Assembly (NCBI GenBank): GCA_017302775.1
Contig: JAFLDC010000056.1
Span: forward strand, 1 to 9,049
Direction of reading: 5' to 3'
Source of the DNA: Sphingomonadales bacterium
GTDB taxonomy: Bacteria > Pseudomonadota > Alphaproteobacteria > Sphingomonadales > Sphingomonadaceae
DNA length: 9,049 bases
Below the pieces are notes generated by a model. That model worked only from the letters and a program-made list of their open reading frames with translations, did no database searches and was not told the DNA's origin. The position numbers and the translations under genes are program-made. Below, one piece after another: positions 4,969 through 9,049 of the stretch (its first letter is position 1; every line of letters starts with the position of its first letter).

Positions 4969-6041
4969 ATCGCCTTTATCTGAAGCGGGAACGTGGGCGA
5001 GCAATTTGCCCAACCTGCGGTCAGCCTACCCAGGCATCATTGCAGCATCTTCTGACCGCTGCGATTGCTGATTATCTCGTCGCGAAGGAGCGACTTACCT
5101 CGATCAGTTCGGTAAAGCCGAGGCTCGCCCACATTGTTTCTTACATCAACCATTCAGAGCAGCAGCATGTCACCTGCTCGATGATCGATGACGAGTGGGT
5201 CGAGAGTTTTCGCGAATGGTCAGGCGAAGTTCCCGTAGTGTCGCCAGCTGGCAATGTCCGCGACCGCGCCCCTGGAACCATCGAGGCAAGTGTCCGTCAA
5301 TTGGCGGCCGTGATCAACTTCGCGTTCAGACGTAAGGAAACAACTCACCCCGCATCTTTCAAGGTTCTGAAACCCTCGGAAGTAAGCCGTACTCCGACCT
5401 ACCGGTCAGACATCGAAGAGATCGCGGCCATGTTCCGCTATGCGACGAAGCCGGGAAAGGATGGCAACCCGATGAGCGCGCGTGGCCCGCTTTTGCGTTT
5501 CCTCCAGATCAGCGTCATCACTTGGGCCAGGCCAGACGCCGCACACGACTTCTCAACCGATCCTGAGCGGAAACAGTGGAATCACCGCGCAAATGTAATC
5601 GACCTGAATCCGAAAGGGCGCACCCAAACCAGAAAGTATCGACCGCTCATCCCAGTTGGCGAAAAAGCCGCAGCCTTAATCGGTGCGACGTCAGGCTACT
5701 TCATCGGTGTGGAGTCCGTCAAATCCGCGTTCTCGTCAATGCTGAACGATCTCCAGTTACCGCGCGACGGCGAAACCGGGATGAAGTTGATCCGACGCTC
5801 AGTCTCAACCCTCGTCAGACGCAAGCTGGGTGAAGAACACTTTGCCCAAGTCGAGACCATGCTTGGTCATCGCCGATCCTCCACCAGTGACTTGTACGCT
5901 CTGTTTGAACCTGGTGTTTTGGGGCGTGCTTTGGGGGCTACCAACGAGATCATAGACGCCATCGAGGAACGTGTCCCCGGGGCGTTTCACCGGAGCAACA
6001 CCGGACCTACCACCACAGAAGGAGTCAGCGATGTCCGCTAA
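4788..6041 (+). CDS. Tyrosine recombinase (site-specific integrase)
   Basis: The 417-residue protein has the phage-integrase layout: an N-terminal arm and core-binding region (about 1-200), then the catalytic domain. Catalytic residues can be placed at R248 (ITWARPDAAHDF), K276 or K283 (KGRTQTRKYRPLIPV), R336 or R337 (LIRRSVSTLV), H361 (MLGHRRSS) and the nucleophile Y370 (SDLYALFEP). The first histidine of the usual HxxR box appears replaced by lysine (KLIRR). A CPTC pair (C74, C77) lies in the N-terminal part. The ATG is supported by GAGGG at 4779-4783. The gene ends 24 bp from the 3' end of tRNA-Pro, which points to integration into that tRNA. It follows the excisionase-like gene in the same direction. 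Confidence 0.88.
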   Translation: MPNQTEQLYSRGPYRLEWDQGRAGALRTPFLQIVWYDKAARRNRSKSTGTEDIAKAEDALDRLYLKRERGRAICPTCGQPTQASLQHLLTAAIADYLVAKERLTSISSVKPRLAHIVSYINHSEQQHVTCSMIDDEWVESFREWSGEVPVVSPAGNVRDRAPGTIEASVRQLAAVINFAFRRKETTHPASFKVLKPSEVSRTPTYRSDIEEIAAMFRYATKPGKDGNPMSARGPLLRFLQISVITWARPDAAHDFSTDPERKQWNHRANVIDLNPKGRTQTRKYRPLIPVGEKAAALIGATSGYFIGVESVKSAFSSMLNDLQLPRDGETGMKLIRRSVSTLVRRKLGEEHFAQVETMLGHRRSSTSDLYALFEPGVLGRALGATNEIIDAIEERVPGAFHRSNTGPTTTEGVSDVR

Positions 6042-6058
6042 CCATCATCAATCATTGC

Positions 6059-6065
6059 AAAAAAC
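6059..6065 (-). terminator. T-run after tRNA-Pro
   Basis: On the minus strand the encoded CCA is followed by G and six T residues. With the tRNA fold upstream this is a likely site of transcript termination or 3' trimming. The stretch is also where element DNA begins if the integrase acted on the tRNA 3' end. Confidence 0.4.
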
Positions 6066-6090
6066 TGGTCGGGGAAAGAGGATTCGAACC
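6066..6090. other. Probable attachment site (att) in the tRNA-Pro 3' end
   Basis: Tyrosine integrases that sit beside a tRNA normally recombine in its T-arm and acceptor end. The recombinase stops 24 bp away, so the crossover probably lies here. No second copy of this 25-bp sequence could be found elsewhere in the window; the far att would be to the left of position 1 or lost. The exact ends are a guess. Confidence 0.5.
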
Positions 6091-6142
6091 TCCGGCCCCT
6101 GCCTCCCGAAGACAGTGCTCTACCAGGCTGAGCTATTCCCCG
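6066..6142 (-). tRNA. tRNA-Pro (anticodon CGG)
   Basis: The minus strand folds into a full cloverleaf. The acceptor stem is CGGGGAA/TTCCCCG with discriminator A and an encoded CCA (6068-6066). The D arm is GCTC/GAGC. The anticodon stem CTGTC/GGCAG closes loop TTCGGGA with anticodon CGG at 6108-6106, reading CCG. The T arm is GGAGG-TTCGAAT-CCTCT. The order and loop match bacterial tRNA-Pro, including CTGGTA in the D loop. The gene lies between the integrase and thyA, pointing toward the integrase. Its 3' end is probably the attachment site of the element on the left and must have been restored on integration, since the gene is intact. Confidence 0.95.
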
Positions 6143-6197
6143 ACCGATCGCGGGCACCCGCAGAGAAAGCTCATTGGGCGCCCGAGGCAGGAGCGCG

Positions 6198-6226
6198 CCT
6201 ATAGTCAGCGATTCCGCAGGTGGCAA
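6198..6226 (-). promoter_or_regulatory. Promoter of tRNA-Pro
   Basis: On the minus strand TTGCCA (6226-6221, 5 of 6) and TATAGG (6203-6198, 4 of 6) are separated by exactly 17 bp, about 55 bp before the mature 5' end of the tRNA. The same TATA box read the other way (TATAGT, 6200-6205) could serve thyA, with TTGGGC (6174-6179) at a long 20-bp spacing. Confidence 0.6.
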
Positions 6227-6254
6227 GCGCGCAATCTGCCGCTAGGGTCTTTTC

Positions 6255-7211
6255 ATGGATTCTGCAGCGATTCACTCCGATTCCGATACTGACCGGCACT
6301 GGGAATGGCAGTACCTTGACCTGATGCGCCAGATCTGGACGCAGGGTGATGAACGGACCGACCGGACCGGAATCGGCACCCGATCGATTTTCGGTGCCCA
6401 GATCCGTTTCGATCTTTCGGCCGGACACGTTCCGCTGGTCACGACCAAGCGGGTCTACTGGAAAACAGCGGCGCGGGAATTTCTGTGGTTTCTGACCGGC
6501 GAAACCAACATCCGCCCGCTGGTGCTGCAGGGCGTGAAGATCTGGACCGAGTGGCCGCACGCGAACTACGTCAAGCAGACCGGTGATCCGATCAGCATCG
6601 ATACATTTGCTGACAAGATCGCGGCCGACGAACAGTTTGCCGCGCAGTGGGGCGATCTTGGCCCGGTCTATGGCAAGCAGTGGGTTGACTGGCCAACCTA
6701 TGAACCGGCTGGCAATGGTCTTTTCCGTGCGGGTAAGGGCATCAACCAAGTCGCGTTGCTGGTCGATGGTCTGCGCGGCAATCCCGGCAGCCGCCGCCAT
6801 ATCGTGGAAGGTTGGAACGTGGCTGAGCTTGACCGGATGGCCTTGCCGCCGTGCCACAAGACCTACCAGTTTCATATCGGCAGCGGGCGGCTCAACTGCA
6901 TGTTGACCCAACGCAGCTGCGATGTTGCGTTGGGCCTGCCGTTTAACCTGTTTGGCGCGGCATTGTTTACCCGGTTGCTGGCACAGCAATGCGATCTGGA
7001 GCCTGGTGAGCTGGTCTGGATCGGTGGCGACACGCATCTGTATCTCAACCATGCAGATCTGGTTGAGACGCAGCTCCGGCGGGAGCCCTCAGGCTCGGCG
7101 CAACTGTCGATCCTGCGACGTCCCGACAGCATCTTCGACTATCGGATTGAGGACTTTGAAATGGCCGGATATGCGCCGCAATCACACATCGCCGCGCCAG
7201 TGGCGGTTTAG
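6255..7211 (+). CDS. thyA: Thymidylate synthase
   Basis: This enzyme converts dUMP to dTMP using 5,10-methylenetetrahydrofolate, in the cytoplasm. The 318-residue protein carries the family hallmarks: phosphate-binding arginine in DRTGIGTRS (R37), VPLVTTKRVYWK (59-70), the nucleophile C200 in LPPCHKTYQFH, RSCDVALGLPFN (R220, D223, N231), HLY (H261, Y263), and the C-terminal APVAV. It is longer than the 264-residue E. coli enzyme because of about 15 extra N-terminal residues and an insertion at about 110-165, as in many alphaproteobacterial ThyA. AGGG (6244-6247) lies 7 nt before the ATG. The gene appears to be transcribed singly: a promoter for the next operon begins directly after its stop. 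Confidence 0.97.
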   Translation: MDSAAIHSDSDTDRHWEWQYLDLMRQIWTQGDERTDRTGIGTRSIFGAQIRFDLSAGHVPLVTTKRVYWKTAAREFLWFLTGETNIRPLVLQGVKIWTEWPHANYVKQTGDPISIDTFADKIAADEQFAAQWGDLGPVYGKQWVDWPTYEPAGNGLFRAGKGINQVALLVDGLRGNPGSRRHIVEGWNVAELDRMALPPCHKTYQFHIGSGRLNCMLTQRSCDVALGLPFNLFGAALFTRLLAQQCDLEPGELVWIGGDTHLYLNHADLVETQLRREPSGSAQLSILRRPDSIFDYRIEDFEMAGYAPQSHIAAPVAV

Positions 7212-7240
7212 TTGACGATGCAGTCCGTTTGAAATAATAT
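7212..7240 (+). promoter_or_regulatory. Promoter of the bkd operon
   Basis: TTGACG (7212-7217, 5 of 6) and TAATAT (7235-7240, 4 of 6) are 17 bp apart, directly after the thyA stop codon and about 64 bp before the bkdA1 ATG. No operator was recognised in the leader. Confidence 0.55.
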
Positions 7241-7303
7241 GTCGCAGTCCTAAAATTTGCTTCCACGCGCTTGATCGGCGCAGCAGAAGCGGGAGAGCGC
7301 ATC

Positions 7304-8608
7304 ATGGCCGATCGGCCCAGCAGTGCCGGAAATGCACGCGGCAACCTTCCGCCGCTTGAAATGCATGTCCCCGAACCACCGTTTCGTCCGGGCGACCCGG
7401 TTGACTATTCTTTCCTCGAAATCCCGCCCGCCGGCGCTTTCCCGCGTCCAGATGAGGCCTGTGCGACCGAGGAAACGCACCCGCTATGCCATGGCCTGAT
7501 TCGCGTTCTGGACGACGATCACCGCGCGGTAGGGGCATGGGATCCCAAACTCGATCCCGAAACGCTGCGGCGCATGCTGCGGACAATGGCACTGACCCGC
7601 GCCTTTGATGACCGGATGTACCGGGGCCAGCGCCAGGGCAAAACCAGCTTCTACATGAAGTGCACCGGTGAAGAGGCGACGAGCGTTGCATCGGCTTTTG
7701 CGCTAGCTGACGATGACATGGTGTTTCCCAGCTATCGGCAGCAGGGCATCCTGATCGCGCGCGGTTATCCGATTGTCGAGATGATCAACCAGATCTATTC
7801 AAACCGGGCTGATAAGCTGAAAGGCCGCCAGCTGCCGATCATGTACTCCAGCCGCGATCACAGCTTTTTCACAATCAGCGGCAATCTGGCGACGCAATAT
7901 CCCCAGGCTGCGGGTTGGGCGATGGCCAGCGCGATCAAGGGCGACAGCCGCATCGCGGCGACTTGGATCGGTGAAGGCTCCAGTGCCGAAGGCGATGCCC
8001 ACGCGGCCTTTACCTTTGCCACGGTGTTCAATGCGCCGGTGGTGTTCAACATCGTCAACAACCAGTGGGCGATCTCCAGCTTCTCGGGCTTTGCCGGGGG
8101 CGAGCGCGCAACCTTTGCAGCCAAGGCGATCGGCTATGGCATTGCCGGCCTGCGCGTCGATGGTAACGATGCGCTGGCGGTCTATGCCGCGATGCGGTGG
8201 GCCGCCAACCGGGCGCGGGCCAACAAGGGGCCAACTCTGATCGAACACTTCACCTATCGCGCCGAGGGGCATTCCACCTCGGACGATCCGGGCCAGTACC
8301 GTTCAGCGCACGAACGGGATGAATGGCCGCTGGGCGATCCGATCACCCGGCTGATGCGTCATCTCATCGCGCTGGGCGAATGGTCGGAAGAACAACACGC
8401 GGCGATGGATGCAGAACAGATCGAGCAGGTGAAGATCGCCACCAAGGAAGCCGAAAAGAACGGCGTACTGGGGCACGGGCTGCACCATCCGTTCCACACC
8501 ATGTTTGAGGACGTCTACGAGGACCTGCCATGGAACCTTGAGGAGCAAGCCGAACAGGCGATTCGCGAGCGGCGGACCAAATGGCCGACCTGGAAGGAGT
8601 ACGAATGA
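7304..8608 (+). CDS. bkdA1: Branched-chain 2-oxoacid dehydrogenase E1 component, alpha subunit
   Basis: With the beta subunit this forms the thiamine-diphosphate E1 enzyme that decarboxylates the 2-oxoacids from valine, leucine and isoleucine and passes the acyl group to E2 lipoate (EC 1.2.4.4). The ATG at 7304 is chosen over an in-frame TTG at 7271 because GGGAGAG (7291-7297) lies 6 nt before it, giving 434 residues. The ThDP/Mg motif runs from GEGSSAEGD (223-231) to VNNQWAIS (251-258). YMKCTGEEA (118-126) and FPSYRQQG (141-148) are typical of BkdA1. The loop [16 protein letters not shown] (318-333) is the region phosphorylated in mitochondrial homologues. Its stop overlaps the E1-beta start (ATGA). 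Confidence 0.95.
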   Translation: MADRPSSAGNARGNLPPLEMHVPEPPFRPGDPVDYSFLEIPPAGAFPRPDEACATEETHPLCHGLIRVLDDDHRAVGAWDPKLDPETLRRMLRTMALTRAFDDRMYRGQRQGKTSFYMKCTGEEATSVASAFALADDDMVFPSYRQQGILIARGYPIVEMINQIYSNRADKLKGRQLPIMYSSRDHSFFTISGNLATQYPQAAGWAMASAIKGDSRIAATWIGEGSSAEGDAHAAFTFATVFNAPVVFNIVNNQWAISSFSGFAGGERATFAAKAIGYGIAGLRVDGNDALAVYAAMRWAANRARANKGPTLIEHFTYRAEGHSTSDDPGQYRSAHERDEWPLGDPITRLMRHLIALGEWSEEQHAAMDAEQIEQVKIATKEAEKNGVLGHGLHHPFHTMFEDVYEDLPWNLEEQAEQAIRERRTKWPTWKEYE

Positions 8609-9049
8609 TGACTCCTGAAGAAGCACCGCTCAGCCTGGCTCAGGCCCCGACCCGTCGGCTCAACATGATTGAGGCAATCAACGACGCGTTGGGCGTGATG
8701 ATGGAGCGGGATCCCGGCGTGGTCGTATTCGGCGAAGATGTCGGCTATTTCGGCGGGGTTTTCCGCGCCACTGCCGGACTGCAAAAGAGGTTCGGGAAGA
8801 CCCGCGTTTTTGATACCCCGATCAATGAATGCGGGATCATCGGCGCGGCGGTGGGGATGGGGGCCTATGGCTTGCGGCCGGTGCCCGAGATTCAGTTTGC
8901 CGACTATATCTACCCGGGCCTTGATCAGTTGATTTCCGAAGCGGCGCGGCTCCGCTATCGTTCGGCGGGGGAATTTATCGCCCCGATTACCGTGCGCAGC
9001 CCGTTCGGCGGCGGGATCTTTGGCGGGCAGACCCACAGCCAGAGCCCTG
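8605..9049 (+). CDS. bkdA2: Branched-chain 2-oxoacid dehydrogenase E1 component, beta subunit, 3' end outside window
   Basis: The frame starts with two consecutive ATG codons, the first overlapping the stop of bkdA1 (ATGA); AAGGAG (8594-8599) can serve either one. It stays open to the window end, showing 148 residues of about 330-350 expected. Recognisable parts are [15 protein letters not shown] (42-56), [15 protein letters not shown] (66-80), EIQFADYI (95-102) and TVRSPFGGG (129-137), all characteristic of transketolase-type E1 beta subunits that complete the ThDP site at the alpha/beta interface. Genes for the E2 component and possibly E3 would be expected to follow. Confidence 0.95.
   Translation, partial: MMTPEEAPLSLAQAPTRRLNMIEAINDALGVMMERDPGVVVFGEDVGYFGGVFRATAGLQKRFGKTRVFDTPINECGIIGAAVGMGAYGLRPVPEIQFADYIYPGLDQLISEAARLRYRSAGEFIAPITVRSPFGGGIFGGQTHSQSP

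Noticed and set aside
6171..7052. Minus-strand 293-codon ORF opposite thyA
   Set aside because: It is antisense to an unmistakable thymidylate synthase and arises from high-GC codon bias.

Overview
The window looks like an alphaproteobacterial chromosome, most likely Sphingomonadales (Erythrobacter, Novosphingobium or Sphingomonas-like). The clues are a retropepsin-like secreted protein with a DEIVVTA segment (a TonB-box style motif common in that order), a bkd operon, thyA and tRNA-Pro in GC-rich sequence, and alphaproteobacterial -35/-10 promoters. The placement rests on recognition of the protein sequences, not on a search.

Layout. Positions 1-1024 hold the end of a retropepsin-like secreted protein gene, which overlaps a NUDIX hydrolase gene by ATGA. 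Positions 1031-1125 are a scrap of an IS66-family transposase C-terminus. Next come a multispanning membrane protein of unknown role (1220-1738) and a gene-poor stretch (1739-2342). That stretch holds a probable 58-residue gene on the minus strand, a perfect 14-bp palindrome, and a strikingly base-paired segment that runs into a hairpin covering the ribosome binding site of the next gene. That gene (2343-3176, TTG start) encodes an exported coiled-coil protein. It is joined by TGATG to a ribbon-helix-helix DNA-binding protein gene.

Positions 3603-6041 look like the control and integration end of an integrative element. An XRE/CI-like repressor and a two-helix membrane protein are read leftward. 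An excisionase-like HTH protein, a doubtful small ORF and a tyrosine recombinase are read rightward. A roughly 100-bp control region with repeated GTAT boxes lies between the two arms. The recombinase gene ends 24 bp from the 3' end of tRNA-Pro(CGG), the classic attachment site. No second copy of the tRNA 3' end is visible, so the far boundary of the element probably lies left of position 1 or has been lost.

Positions 6255-9049 are core chromosome: thyA, then its own promoter region, then the start of the branched-chain 2-oxoacid dehydrogenase operon (bkdA1 and a partial bkdA2).

The least explained part is 2170-2345. Nested complementary segments there form a closed multi-branch fold on the plus strand. 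A competing pairing could release or hide the Shine-Dalgarno of the downstream secreted-protein gene. This is a candidate cis-regulatory RNA, proposed from complementarity alone.
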